Shown: piece by piece, positions 33,761 through 45,441 of the stretch
How positions within the stretch are numbered: the first letter of the stretch is position 1
How the letters are laid out: every line of letters begins with the position of its first letter
The notes under the pieces: generated by a model
Told to the model about the DNA's origin: nothing
What the model saw: the letters and a program-made list of their open reading frames with translations, nothing else
Databases searched by the model: none
Assembly: GCF_019175385.1 (NCBI RefSeq)
Contig: NC_083341.1
Location: 64,947,800-65,011,799 of the forward strand
Source: Lycium barbarum
Taxonomy: Eukaryota > Streptophyta > Magnoliopsida > Solanales > Solanaceae
Direction: 5' to 3'
DNA length: 64,000 nucleotides
Position numbers and translations under genes: made by a program

Positions 33761-34540
33761 ATGGATTCCAATTCATGTAGTGGCGATTATGATTGTTATG
33801 ACGATGATGGTTATAGTTATGAAGGGGAGGATTATGGGAGCTATCAAGGTTGTGACGATGAGGGATATGAGGGCTATATGGGAAATCATGATCAAGACCA
33901 ATTTGGGGGCGAGAGTTCCTATTTTGAGGGCGAATATGAAAAGGGTGGTACTCATGTAACTCATGAGGAAGATGGGGATGCAGAAGAACCTTGTTATGCT
34001 TCGTATGATGAATATAATAAAGGTGAAGGTTCTTGTGCTATACATCATGATGATGAAGATGACTCGAGTACTTCCTATCCGAAGCAAAGTGGCATGAGTG
34101 GGAATGTGAGTACGAGTTGGGGTCATCCTATACAAAAGAAGGTAGTCCCAACGAGGCAATTCATGGAGACCAAGGCGAACATTGGTAGTAGTGAGGGATT
34201 TCTTATGCTTGATAATGATTGTTACACAAATGTGATCACCCCTCGTGCGGTTGAAGAGTCAAGGTTACCTTGTTTGATCCGACGAAATCCTTATTATGAT
34301 GAGGGAGGATATTGGGTTGATAGGAGGGTGATGGTATCCATTTCACTTGGCGAGTACCAAGAGGAGGTTTGGTATAATGTGCTTCGAATGGATAATTGTC
34401 ACGTATATTTAGGATTCCCTTGGTTCCAAAAGCGTGGAGTCCCACATGAACAAGATTGGCATCGATATGTAGTGGACAAGAAAGGAAAATTTCTCTTTCC
34501 ACGCATACTTCCTAGGAGGAGTCTAAGTGCAAAAGTGTGA
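33761..34540 (+). CDS. C ORF1: acidic Tyr/Gly-rich N-terminus plus degenerate retropepsin-like domain
   Basis: I take the ATG at 33761 (MDSNSCSGDYDCYDDDG) because it follows the acceptor-like site; the open frame extends 30 bases further upstream. Residues 1-120 are low-complexity, rich in Asp, Glu, Gly, Tyr and Ser. From about residue 145 the sequence resembles the aspartic protease region of Ty3/gypsy polyproteins: LMLDNDCYTNVITP where an active site Asp-Ser/Thr-Gly is expected, then a strand-like VMVSISLGEYQEEVWYN, then VYLGFPWFQKRGVPHEQDW, matching the LGRPW...HDG motif of that family. The catalytic triplet is Asp-Asn-Asp, so cleavage activity is doubtful. Ends at TGA 34538-34540. The assignment is by motif resemblance only. 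Confidence 0.6.
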   Translation: MDSNSCSGDYDCYDDDGYSYEGEDYGSYQGCDDEGYEGYMGNHDQDQFGGESSYFEGEYEKGGTHVTHEEDGDAEEPCYASYDEYNKGEGSCAIHHDDEDDSSTSYPKQSGMSGNVSTSWGHPIQKKVVPTRQFMETKANIGSSEGFLMLDNDCYTNVITPRAVEESRLPCLIRRNPYYDEGGYWVDRRVMVSISLGEYQEEVWYNVLRMDNCHVYLGFPWFQKRGVPHEQDWHRYVVDKKGKFLFPRILPRRSLSAKV

Positions 34541-34685
34541 GATACCCATGTGAAGTGGCCTACCTTGGCTAGGGAAGCTAGTGGAGAAGTATATGAGAAA
34601 TGGGAGTTCACAATAGATGAAATCTTCGCTACCTACAACTATTCACAAGAAATAAAGATGGACTTAGCCATTCAAACTTGACTCA

Positions 34686-35426
34686 AAGCTTGTCAAATAT
34701 TGGGAGTACGTGAAATATCGTGGGAGACAAGTGAGGAGTCCAATCAAGACTTGGGAGGACATGAAAAGGATATTGAGAGGCCATTATCCCAAGCCACATG
34801 TGAGAAGAGATGAATCTTTGAGGGGTACTTTTTTGGAGAGAACCCTATGCTTGAAGGCAAGGACGGCAGCTACAACCCTTCCTTCCATTGGTCAAAGGAG
34901 CTTACATGAACACCAAGGTAAGATCACTTATCCTTATAGTCCTACATCTTTGTGTGATTTTAATATCAAGTCTAGTATGAAAGTTAGTTTACGTTGCGTT
35001 AAGCCTAATGCTTCTTTGCCACGTATTGGTAATGCCATTGTTGAAAGTGTCCCCACACTAGTTGATCCTATTGATGACCGAATTGATCCTTCTTGTAAGG
35101 TCGATTTTTGTCCACCTAGTGTTGACACTTGTGCTTTGAATGATAGTGCATTATCGAATGAAGGTGCTCAAACACTAGTTGATCCTTTAGATGACCAAAT
35201 TGATTCTTCTTGCAAGATCGATTTGTGTCCACCTAGTGTTGACACTTGTGAATTGAATGGTAGTACAATCTCATGTGGTCATCATGTTAGTAATTCTTGC
35301 GATTTTGACATACTACCAACTAGTGTTGAAGATTATGTTGATGAAATTGCTTGTAATGATAATTCACTACTTGAGGATCCTTGTGATGTGTTTAATGTAC
35401 GAGTTAGTGAGATGATGTTGATATAG
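34686..35426 (+). pseudogene. C gag-like segment and Cys/Asp repeat region
   Basis: After ORF1 and some stops a frame opens with KYWEYVKYRGRQ and SPIKTWEDMKRILRGHYPKP, which resembles the C-terminal half of a gypsy capsid domain (W-W ... TWEEMKR). In ordinary elements gag precedes protease; here the gag-like piece is downstream. The frame then enters an acidic region with two tandem copies of a 34-38 residue unit (TLVDPIDDRIDPSCKVDFC and TLVDPLDDQIDSSCKIDLC, each followed by PPSVDTC). It shifts frame around 35400-35426 into the next segment. No known function for the repeat region. Confidence 0.5.
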
Positions 35427-35434
35427 TTGGTCAA

Positions 35435-36465
35435 TTGAAAGAATGTGACATCTCACCCTTGTTTGTTTCATGTCAAAATGAGTATCTTGATCGTACTTTA
35501 GTGTCATGTGATAAGACTCCAATTTGTGGTGGTGATGTGTGTCATGTAGATAGTCATGTGAGCGAAAATGCATTGAAAGATGACATTGGTTCTTTTGAGA
35601 GTGAAATGACATACTTTGACTCTTCATTGTTCATGGATTACTCTCTTGTAAAGGATAATGTTTTATTTGAGGATGACATGACTATCGAGAGTGAAGTACC
35701 TAGTGGGATGTTTTGTAATGTTGAAAGTGTGGCCACTTTTGGTGACTACATGATATTTGAAAATCCACTATGGGATGATAACACTCTTCCCTATGATGGA
35801 GATCCTCCCTTGAGGAATTGTGATCCACTTATGGGGAGGGGAAGTGTTCAAAAGGAAGGTGAAACGTTTCTGCAAATTACTAATTCTTCCTTGGGAGTTC
35901 CGAATAGAAGTAGTATGATTGACCATGCTCTTGAGTTTAATAGCGAAACTACATTTGAGGACACCTTAGATGAAGTTGTTTTGTGTGACACATTTCTTTA
36001 CTATCGTTTTGCATATAATGGCATTCATGTAATTGTTGGGAGCTCATTTGATGTTGGGCAGGGTCCTCTTGGGGTACTTAGTTGTTCTCTTGAGCATAAT
36101 ATGTGGGTATCTTTTCCTTTTGACCTCGGCGAAACCTTGACTTTGTGTGAATGGTATCATGTTGCCATTGAGGATCGTTTGTGTGTTGTGTCTACTTGGT
36201 TTCTTGAAACCATTGGTCCCTTTATCATATCCTCATTTCATGACCTTTGGGATAGCCAATTGGTTAGTACTCTATGTGGGAGCTTGTTCTTCATAAAAGT
36301 GGTTGATACTTGGCTATATCACAAATCTGTGCATCCTTGGCATGTTGGTAGATTGGCTTACTCTTACGCTAACCCTCATGCTTTGAGGAGCTTGTTTTTG
36401 TTTGTCTCCCTTATGATTTTGCAAGGTTTAGATTCGAGGAGGAATCCTTTTCAAGAAGGGGAGAA
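35435..36465 (+). CDS. C ORF2: acidic protein of unknown function, ends in the polypurine tract
   Basis: About 340 codons read without a stop up to the polypurine tract, and the frame runs on into the LTR. The N-terminal half is rich in Asp, Glu, Ser and Phe; the C-terminal half is more hydrophobic and aromatic (LCEWYHVAIEDRLCVVSTWF, DTWLYHKSVHPWHVGRL). DTFLYYRFAYNGIHV is shared with F. The last residues, RRNPFQEGEND, are encoded by the polypurine tract, as I recall from C-termini of some plant gypsy polyproteins, which suggests this frame replaced an older pol 3' end. I recognise no catalytic domain. Upstream the same phase continues back to about 35410, so it was probably joined to the preceding segment. 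Confidence 0.6.
36451..36465 (+). promoter_or_regulatory. Polypurine tract of C
   Basis: TCAAGAAGGGGAGAA directly before the LTR start TGATAC. Just upstream GATTCGAGGAGGAATC (from 36431) can form a 5-bp stem, a looser version of the hairpin seen before the tracts of A, B, D, E, H and I. Confidence 0.75.
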
Positions 36466-36903
36466 TGATACAAGCCAAGCTGCCTCAAGGACATTTAGAG
36501 AACCGTTCCGGGGATTCCAAGTGGATGATAGCATGGAAGGACGGATTAGAGATGGATGTCATAAAAGTGGACGTGCTAGGACACACTTTATTGCCATCCC
36601 GAGGGACCCATGCATTGATGATTACATGGGAGAACAAAAGGGCGAAATAAGGGGAAGATGGCACAACATGCGTCCTACTGCGTTTAGCAAAGTGTGCCAC
36701 ATGTTGAACATACGAACCAGCAGCTCCAACGCAAAGTGTGTGAGCAAATCTGGGGATTTTGAGGAGCACAAGATGCGACGGAACAATAGGGACGCATGTT
36801 GAACATGCGTCTCGCATATGGAGCCACAAAACATGACATCAAGATCTTTTTGGTCATTTTTTGAAACCTGAGAGCCACTTTTGGGCCTCTTGTGTAATAC
36901 TTT
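36466..36903 (+). repeat. C 3' LTR, first segment
   Basis: Matches 31711 onwards up to TAATACTTT, where D is inserted. It resumes at 55901. It has fewer copies of the 21-bp unit than the 5' LTR. Confidence 0.9.
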
Positions 36904-37807
36904 TGTTATATCCTGTATTTTTATATGTTGGAATTATTCGTAAGCTAATTGAAATAAGTTTAAGGAAAAGATTGATTTTGAGATATGAGACAAGGACTTT
37001 TAATCCCAATTTTATTATTTCTCGGTTCACTAATTAATTACAGTTGGTGTGGAAATATTAGTGGAGATTAGGGATTAATTAACCATGATTAGATTATTAA
37101 GTGGGGGTTAGGGATTAATTAAAATTAATTAAGTGATTAAGTGGACCCCACTGACATGTGTCAACATGGTGGGACACATGTCATGGTAGTGGACACGTGT
37201 CCTATGGCTAGGAAGCATATACAGATTCATAAGTGATGAATCATGCTAGCCGTATGTTTCATTTTTGCAAATTCAATTGAATTAAAAAGAGGGCATATAG
37301 CCATGGCTACTCTCACGGCCATGGCAGCTCACGGGTGAGCTCAAAGAATTGGAAGGAAGAGAAATTAAATTCTAAAAGTGTTCTACACGTTCAAGGAGGC
37401 GGCAACCTTGGTATTTAAATTAAGAGAGAAGATGCGGTGCGATTAGTGCAAGTGATTATTGTTGATCTGTCCCAATTAAATTTGAGGTAAGATTTCTTCT
37501 TGTGTCATAAAATTGGAGTTAATAATGTGGTAATGGAGAGATTAAATTGTGTTAGACGAAATTGGAAGGGAGAGAATTGTACGGTTTCGTTGGTATTGTA
37601 TATTGGGCTGAATTAGATTTGTCTCAATTTAATTGAGTTTGATTGTTGTTGTTGTAATTCATTATGTGTTAAAAGTGAAGGAATTATGATAATTAAGGTT
37701 GTAGTTGTTAAATGGAATTGATGAAATATGAATAGGGTTAAATGTTCATAAAGTTGTGGGTTGTTCTTGTTGAGTTGAAAGATTAAAGGTGTAGTTTTAT
37801 GTTCATG

Positions 37808-37861
<54 letters not shown>

Positions 37862-39582
37862 CGTGTTGTTGGTGATGAGGCTCCTAAATTTGGAGGAAAA
37901 GAGTGTATAACGTATCGTATACAAAGCGTGTCTTGGTCCGTTTGGTGTATAACCTTAGATGTTAATGATTTGGATTGGAAAAGGATTAAGAAAGGTTATT
38001 GGGTTGTTTGAGTTGTTTATGGGCTGAATTTTAAGGATTTGATATGAATATTTCTATTATTGTTGTTATTGGTATTGCTGTGATAACAGGAGATTAATTG
38101 GAAGTTCGGGTTAGGTGAGTTATATAGAGGAAATGCTGCCCGATTTCCGTTAAGTTCTTAACTAACAAAAATCCTAATAAAGAAAGTATGAACTAAAGAA
38201 TGATTCCTATAAGTGATTGGTTGTAGATTTCTAAGCTAGAAAGTATAGTTTACTAACAATAGCGTTACTTTTTTATTAAATAGGCCAAAGGGGCGACGAA
38301 GCGAACTTGGTTACGGTTAACCTATAACAGGTATGTACAGCTAACCCTTATTTCTTTTTGGCGTGATCTTTATGAAACAAACAGACGACGTGTATATGAT
38401 TCCAAAGAAGTTTGTATTCTTAGAGCCACTAGGATGGCTAATGTTCTTGATTTCCAGAAGCTGTTTCATTATGTCTTGATACGTGTCTATGATTCCAGAA
38501 GTTCTATTTTGATATAATCCATAGTGACATTCGAAGGGTACTTGATATGATTATTGTCTTGATTATCAGATGATGGTTCATTTTGATTATTCTATTGAGT
38601 CTCAGATATGACTTAGTTTGCATATGGTTTCTCACTACTCTGCTCGTGCATGCCTCAATATGTCTTTCACCGAGTCCCGAGCCGAGTATGTTTTCGTGCA
38701 CAGTTTCACTGCATTGTTCACCGAGTCCCTCACTAGAGGGCCGGGTACGGTATATATATATATATGATGACATGATGATATGATGGCATGATGATATGAT
38801 GATGTGATTATGGCGCCAAGGATGGCATATGATGACTTTATTCACCGAGTCCCATAATGGGCCAGGTATGATATACGATATTGACATGCATGATTTACAT
38901 CTCATACGGAAAGTATAATGGTATCTTTGATTGACATACTTGTCTCCTGTAATCTCTATCTCAGTGATGATCCTCTTTATTGTATTTCATGCTTTATATA
39001 CTCAGTACATATCTCGTACTGACCCTCTTTCTTCGGGGGGGCTGCGTTTCATGCCCGCAGGTACAGATAGTCGGTTTGGTGACCCATCTGCGTAGGACTT
39101 CTACTCAGCTGTCTTGGAGAGCTCCGTTGTTCCGGAGTCTAGACTTTTGGTACAAATCTTATGATGTATATATATATGCGCTTATGCAGGGGTACGGCGG
39201 GGCCCTGTCCCGTCATATTTCACCATCGATACTCTTAGAGGTCTGTAGACATGTGTGTGGGTTGTGTATAAGTTTGTTCAGCTGTGTCTGTACGATATGC
39301 TATGGATATGCTCTTCTGTAATGGCAGCCTTGACGGCTTGCGTATGGTCACGATATGTATTGGCAGCCTTGTCGGCTTGCGTATCATATTATGTTCTGTT
39401 CAGTTGTGACTCCCTAGGAGACCAATTATTTGGATATATGTATATATGATGATGTTATGAACCTTTGGAGTTCTTTTGCAAGTTTCCATATTGATTTAGC
39501 TTCAGTTGACTATATCTAACAGGTACGTATACGAGTGTCCAGGTCGGGCACTAGTCATGGCCCATGGGGTTGGGTCGTGAAA
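36904..39582 (+). repeat. 5' LTR of element D
   Basis: Starts TGTTATATCCTG; the end reads GTCGTGAAA where A has GTCGTGACA. It holds 18 GTT units (37808-37861), a TATATAG motif at 38121, the donor-like CAG/GTATGTACAG (38328-38340), CCGAGTCCC/GGGCCGGG repeats (38668-38880), a hairpin pair (39017-39064) and two copies of a GCAGCCTTGTCGGCTTGCG repeat (39321-39395). Confidence 0.92.
37808..37861. repeat. GTT microsatellite, 18 units
   Basis: The 3' LTR copy at 54098-54121 has only about 8 units. Poly-Cys and poly-Thr frames here are artefacts. Confidence 0.95.
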
Positions 39583-39639
39583 AAAGTGATATCAGAGCAG
39601 TTCATCCTCGGAGTGTCTACAGACCGTGTCTAGTAGAGT
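39583..39639 (+). promoter_or_regulatory. D primer site and start of leader
   Basis: TGATATCAGAGC (39587-39598) differs by one base from A's primer site. The following leader matches A's up to CTAGTAGAGT, where E is inserted (duplication AGAGT 39635-39639 and 48573-48577). Confidence 0.85.
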
Positions 39640-42600
39640 TGTCACACCCTAACCCTGCTAGGGTGTGATGGGCACCCGACCCCATATTCGGAGTCGAGCG
39701 AACCCGCTAACTCTTATTACATACATAATCTTTTTGGACTTTCAAATCAAATAAAATGAAATACATAATGAGAGCCTTCAAAAATATTCTTTTTCGTATT
39801 CTCAATTCAAACAAAATATGTAATCATATGGAACTATCACATAACACAGAATGACACATCGGCTGATGGAGCCGCTTACAATACCGACATTCTATACCCA
39901 CGACGCTGTCTGCAAAGTCTCTAATCATCACTCAGAAATCATAACATATAAACTCAGACTCGGCAACACTCCAGAAGGAAGTGGAGCTCGCCAATCCCGC
40001 TGGAACACCTTCTAGCAAAGTCTTCTACTCATCTGGGTGTACCTGCGTGTCATGAAACGCAGCCCCCGAAGAAGAGGGGTCAGTACGGAATATGTAATGA
40101 GTATGTAAAGCATGGAATACAGAAAACATAACCAAAATCGAAACAAACCGGGCAAAAGTAAGTACATTATTCAGAATACCAAAATGCTTACTTTTCCGGA
40201 CGCAAATCATGCATACCGATGTCATATGTCAGAAGAAGTACAGAAAATAAGTAAACCGTCCAGAGTACCAAAATACTTACTTTCCTAACACAGACCATGC
40301 GTGCCGACATCATATGTCATCATATACATATACATATAACAGATCCCGACCCCTTAGTGAGGGACGCGGTGGATGGAGTCATCATGTATGCTGACATCAT
40401 ATATCATATACACATATAACAGATCCCGGCCCTTTAGTGAGGGACGCGGTGAATGGAGTCATCATATATGCCGATATCATATATCATATATGCATATAAC
40501 AGATCCCGACCCTTTAGTGAGGGACGCGGTGAACATAATCATCAATGCATGTCGAAATCGTATATCATATATGCAGATAACAGATCCCGACCCTCTATTG
40601 CGGGACGCGGTGAACAGAATCATCCTATGCCATCCTGACTGCCATCCCCATATCATCATATCATCATATACAGATATACATATAACAGAACCCGGCCCGC
40701 AAGGGAGAGGGACGCGGTGAACAATGCAGAAGAAGACGTACGATAACAGAACATGGCCCGGGACGCAGTGAAAGACATACTGAGGCTTGCACGAACAGAG
40801 TAGTGCGAAACCATATACACATGAATCAAGACTCGATAGATACGTACACTTACCGACATTTGAAGGATCATAAATACGTTTCAAGTCAATCCGAGTTAGT
40901 ATGAAAATGTTATGGATGTTTTAGTACAGAACCTTCTACGAACGTTTCAGAAGCCATTTTTGGAAAATCAAAGCAAATAGAGCTTTTGGAACCATATGTA
41001 CGTATCAAATATATCAAAGACTCAACGGAATAATCAAACGTGCTATCCTTTGAAAATCAAGACATTAGTCATCTCCAATATTCTCTCGAATGCCATTCAG
41101 AAACATATCAAATAGAACTTCGGACATCATAGATACGCATCACAACCATATGAAATAGCTTATAGAACTCTTTTAAAAACATATCAAAAGTACATAAGAA
41201 TCATAAACAGACTCGGAATCCAAGAATAGAGTAACCCCGAGGTGCATATCATACCTTATTTGGCTCTAGGACATGCCAAAAGAAAGAAAGAAAGGGTAAG
41301 CCTTACATACCTATTCCACTTCCTATTAGCTACGCTTATTGTGCAAACTTGCTAGTCTACATTCAAGAGGATTTACACAATTGTTAGACTCATCGTCATA
41401 CACTTGTCTTAATCTTTCAAATAAATTCATTTATATTCTGCCGAAATTTCGGCAGCATTTCCCCTGTAAATATACCATCCCCGAGAATCCAACTCGGCGA
41501 ATTAAACAATCAACAATCCGAGAATTCAACTCGGCCAAATTATCAACAACATTACCAACAATCATACTAACAACTCCAACAATCAATCCCAAAATATATT
41601 CTAACATTAACAACTCTTGTCACACAATTCACGGCATTTCATTTACATTCAATTTAACCACATATTTTCAAGCTAACACCAATGATCCCACATTCAACAT
41701 ACTACTTCACTCGAAACCATCCAAATTCAACAGAAACAATAGCGACACATTTCCTTCTTTCAAATTCAATCACAACAACCCAACTTACAATCTTCCAAAC
41801 ACATGTCTCACTTTCAAATTCATGAATTATATTTACAACCTACACATTAGTAACTCTATTCTTATAATTATAAGGAACCATACTAATATCACATTAACTT
41901 CTTCCATAATCCACAAATGATTACAACTTCACTTCCAACCATTAAATCCTCATTTTACATCATAGAATCTTCCACAACAACAATTAAAATACTAAGTAAA
42001 ATCAATTCATCACATCTCACCAATTCAATCCCCCATTCGGCCACTTCCCTTACACACATACTTCATGAATTTCATCCATTTCTACATACTATAACATGCA
42101 CAAACCATCCATAACTTATGAAAGAGAAGATTGAACACATACCTTTTTCACTCAACTTCTTGGCTTGACTAAGGTTGTGAACTTGCACAATTAAATGATT
42201 TTATTGCTCCAACAACCATTCCATGTTAATGAGGACCTTCCAATTGCTTGGAACACTAGAAAAAAATAGTTTTTCTTGATCAATTTCCCATGGCTCAATT
42301 CTTAAGAGCTATGGCCGAATGGCTTCCCTCATGTTTCTTCTCCAAGTTTCTTCATCTTTCTAAAAGATGAAGATAAATATGTCTTATTTATTTTTTTCCA
42401 CCATTTATCTATATATATATTTAAGCCCCTCAAGTAAGAATATGGACACATGGCCATGGGTGGGGCCCACTCTTTATGTCACACGGCCAAAGTGGCATTT
42501 TCAAGAATTTTCTTGAACATTTTGTGAAATTCCCGTTTTTCCCCTAGCCTTCCACAATATTACCATGGGCCACCTTGTGAATTTCCCTTTTTACCCTTAG

Positions 42601-42724
42601 CCTTTCTCAATATTTCCATACTAATAAACAACTTGTATATTAAAATAACTTGAAAAATAGTCTTGCCCTTAACTTTTGGCAATTATCTTGAATTATCCGA
42701 ACGTACAAAATACGGGCTATAACA
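39640..42724 (-). repeat. 3' LTR of element E
   Basis: Plus-strand TGTCACACCCTAACC to GGGCTATAACA. It contains a CCCGACC/GAGGGACGCGGTGA minisatellite (about 40335-40720), the perfect 18-bp palindrome CTGCCGAAATTTCGGCAG (41438-41455), the donor-like box (41312-41301), and a hairpin pair (40039-40086). A 49-bp block present in the 5' copy (about 46774-46822) is missing here. Frames such as 41339-41920 are simple Asn/Thr/Ser-rich LTR text, not genes. Confidence 0.93.
40335..40720 (-). repeat. LTR minisatellite of E (3' LTR copy)
   Basis: Four to five copies of an approximately 80-bp unit with AACAGATCCCGACCC.TTAGTGAGGGACGCGGTGAA and CATATATCATATA spacers; a parallel array is at 46140-46545. The core is the reverse complement of the CCGAGTCCC/GGGCCGGG unit in D and H. 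Confidence 0.85.
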
Positions 42725-42760
42725 TCCTCCTCCCCTTTAGAACATTCGTCCTCGAATGTT
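42725..42760 (-). promoter_or_regulatory. Polypurine tract and pre-PPT hairpin of E
   Basis: Reverse of the tract, TCCTCCTCCCCTTT, at 42725-42738, then AACATTCGTCCTCGAATGTT at 42741-42760. Confidence 0.9.
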
Positions 42761-45441
42761 CAACTGATCTTATGGGGTCTTGTAACGCTTCGAGGGGGTC
42801 CCTCTTATTGTTGTCCTTTTCTTCATGCTCATTCCTTATCTTCCACCCTATTTCTTTATGATCGAACTCCTCGGTCTTTACATAAGTCCTCATTCTGTGT
42901 CATGGGTTTTCTAATCCACTGCGCCATCTCATTATCCTTGTCCTTCCCAGGTCATCTCTTCTCTGTTATTATTTCGTCACAGTACCGTAACAAAAGCCAC
43001 ATCTTTGGTACGTAATCTTCTCATCTGACAATCCAATACGGCCACAGGCTGTTCCTTGTCCTCATTTTATCTACGGTATTACAGTCTCGCTTACCATTCT
43101 ATAAGTATTCATCGGCCTTTGGTGTTCTCTTTCCTTCGTCCCCTGTTTCTTTATGTCTTTGTCACTACCCCGTTTAATCTTTCATGCCATATATTTATCC
43201 AAAAACATATGTACATAATGTTTCTTTACCATTTATCATCCTCGCAGTCCGGTTACCCTTATGGTAGCTTATGATCCGAGTTCATTTAACTTCTTAGTTC
43301 GCAACATCTTTGAGTTCTTACTACAACTTTTTCTTTTCTTCCTTCCTTCACATTTCTCGCCACAAGTATACTTGTCTTTGATTCCTTTGTATTGGCGCTC
43401 GTTTCCGCCATCGTTATTCCTTGTTGGCTCTCCGGTGTGGATTCCTTACCAATATGATCGAGCATCGCTTCACGTCGATGATTCATATAATTTCATAGCG
43501 TATATCCTCAAGTTACGTATAATTAATGGTCCATGAACTATTTTCTAGTATCCGGTGGACTCTTTTATTTCATTCATAGGCACTGCGTCGTTTCTTTCTT
43601 TCAAAAATTTCAGACTACCGATTGTTGATACTTTCGTTTCACAGTCGTTGTCATCCGAAATATCCTACGAGTCTTATCATTCTCTCCATGTCTGAGGCAA
43701 CCGTGTAAATTTTACCATACATTTATCCCTTTACATACTCTCACCTTAACATCCTCGCAAGGCCTAAACATTCCTTCTCTCACTTCACGTTCCTTGTCGT
43801 GGTCACTATTCCTTTAGCCTCACTTATTGAAATTGGTTCTCGAACCTCATACACTATTCTTTTGTTCCATATTACCATACTTTATCCTTTTCACGTGCCT
43901 ACCTTTGAATTTTTATCCAAATAGTCTCGTACTTTGCCGGTAATTTCTCTCGGGGGCTTCACTCACTAAGGTTTCTTACCTTTCACCTTTTTCTGATAAT
44001 TTAATCTCCTTGTCTTCCATTTACTCACACTCTTTCTTTTCCAAGTATCGTTGTATTAAAATTTCCAATCTTAACCTATAGAGAAAATAACATTAGCTTA
44101 CCTTGTGTCACTTGTACCATGTATTTTTGCTGTCACTCGAACTTCGGTACCCTTACTTGATTAATGCCTTCCTTACCGTAGCGCCGGTTGCTGGGACTCG
44201 CATGTCCACCGATACAATCACATATGAGATATCATACGCATTCATATATATATATATATATATAATTACTATTAACTAGCCCACAAAATACTTCCAAACG
44301 CTATTCAAGCCTATCCAAATTCCAGAGCTGTGACGCACTTTCTGTCTCTTCTCCAGTCTAGCCTATCTCGTCCTATGTGGCCTTTTATGGTCTCCAACCA
44401 TCCCGTATACTCTAGTTTCCCTTAGGCTACTCTAACTTCTCATTTGTTTCTTATGTCTAAATCTATAGAATTTCTTGCACACTTCCCAGGGGGTCACCCA
44501 TCCTAAGATTTCCCCCACCTTAGCACATTTAACCTCGTAACTTCGATGAAATTCGGTGCCTTAATGCTGGTATAATCGCGCCCACCTCCTCGTATGACCT
44601 TTATTACATGATCTGGAGCAAGTCGAGGTCTTACAGATTTTGAGACATTTTCGTAACACGTCCTTCCCTTTACAATTACTATTTTACCCTTTTCGATCCT
44701 CAATATTCACCTTTGACTTTCATGTATGACTACCTTTCGTCCTAGATTCCTAGATTCCCGATAGTATGGAGCACACCTTCATCGCTATTTCTTATAAATG
44801 CTCAAGTATCAGTCTGTTCAGATTCCCACTCACCATTCCTACTTCATAATCTACAGCAAAACCGATTGTCGACTTTCCCTAAATCATCCATTAGACCTTG
44901 CTCCTACTAAGCCTCGAATGTTATCCATTTTAATCCTTCAGACTGCTAATCGTCTTTCTCACAATCATTTTTCACGCCATGCTCAAATCCGTAGCTCCTC
45001 TAAAATATCACATCCCACTTATCGTCTGTTTACGATATTTCCTTTCCACGCTTTTTCCTGTTAGGCATATCCAACAATTATGGCAAAATCTCCTTTACCA
45101 TTCTTACTATTCAAAATCTGTACGCAACAAATATCGACAATATCTCACAGAACATATGGCTATATGACGCATTCCAGCCATCCAGGGCTTCCAGTTTCCA
45201 GGTAACAGAACAAATGTATCAAAACTTACCTCCTTCCGTCGTTTGTAAGGCTTATATAAGTAATTTCATTTTCCCATGACTTGGCTCTATCGCATGATTT
45301 AAGACAGAAAGAAGGTCAACAATCCCTAGATGCCTTGTAGCCTCCTATTTATAAATGTGGTCGGCTTCACACCCATAAACAGGACTCTACTGGACACGAC
45401 TTTGTAGACAACCCCTAGGACGACCTGCTCTGATACCACTT
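42761..45441 (-). pseudogene. E interior: eroded pol with chromodomain trace, leader and primer site
   Basis: Near 43075-42920 the minus strand translates to EQPVAVLDCQMRRLRTKDVA, then a stop, then RNNNREEMTWEG, clearly the chromodomain segment seen in A and B. Elsewhere stops are dense and nothing else is recognised; the plus strand is pyrimidine-rich. The leader (about 45441-45250) has the primer site at 45438-45427 and a hairpin with stems 45354-45359 and 45368-45373 and an 8-nt loop. I did not find a splice-acceptor-like site here. Confidence 0.65.

Noticed and set aside
37799..38011. Frame with a long cysteine run, and a poly-Thr frame on the other strand
   Set aside because: Both are readings of the GTT microsatellite in the D LTR; the second LTR has a different number of units.
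40373..40720. Repetitive frames with SRPFSEGRGE motifs
   Set aside because: Translations of the LTR minisatellite; the array is DNA-level repeat.
40335..40720. Possible CRISPR-like array (regular repeats with spacers)
   Set aside because: Units are imperfect, spacers are repeats themselves, and the array lies in a plant LTR and is copied in the partner LTR.
41339..41920. 193-codon frame, and its twin at 47187-47813 (208 codons)
   Set aside because: They lie wholly inside the two E LTRs, opposite to the element's sense, Asn/Thr/Ser/Ile-rich with no domain; their similarity reflects LTR identity, not coding constraint.
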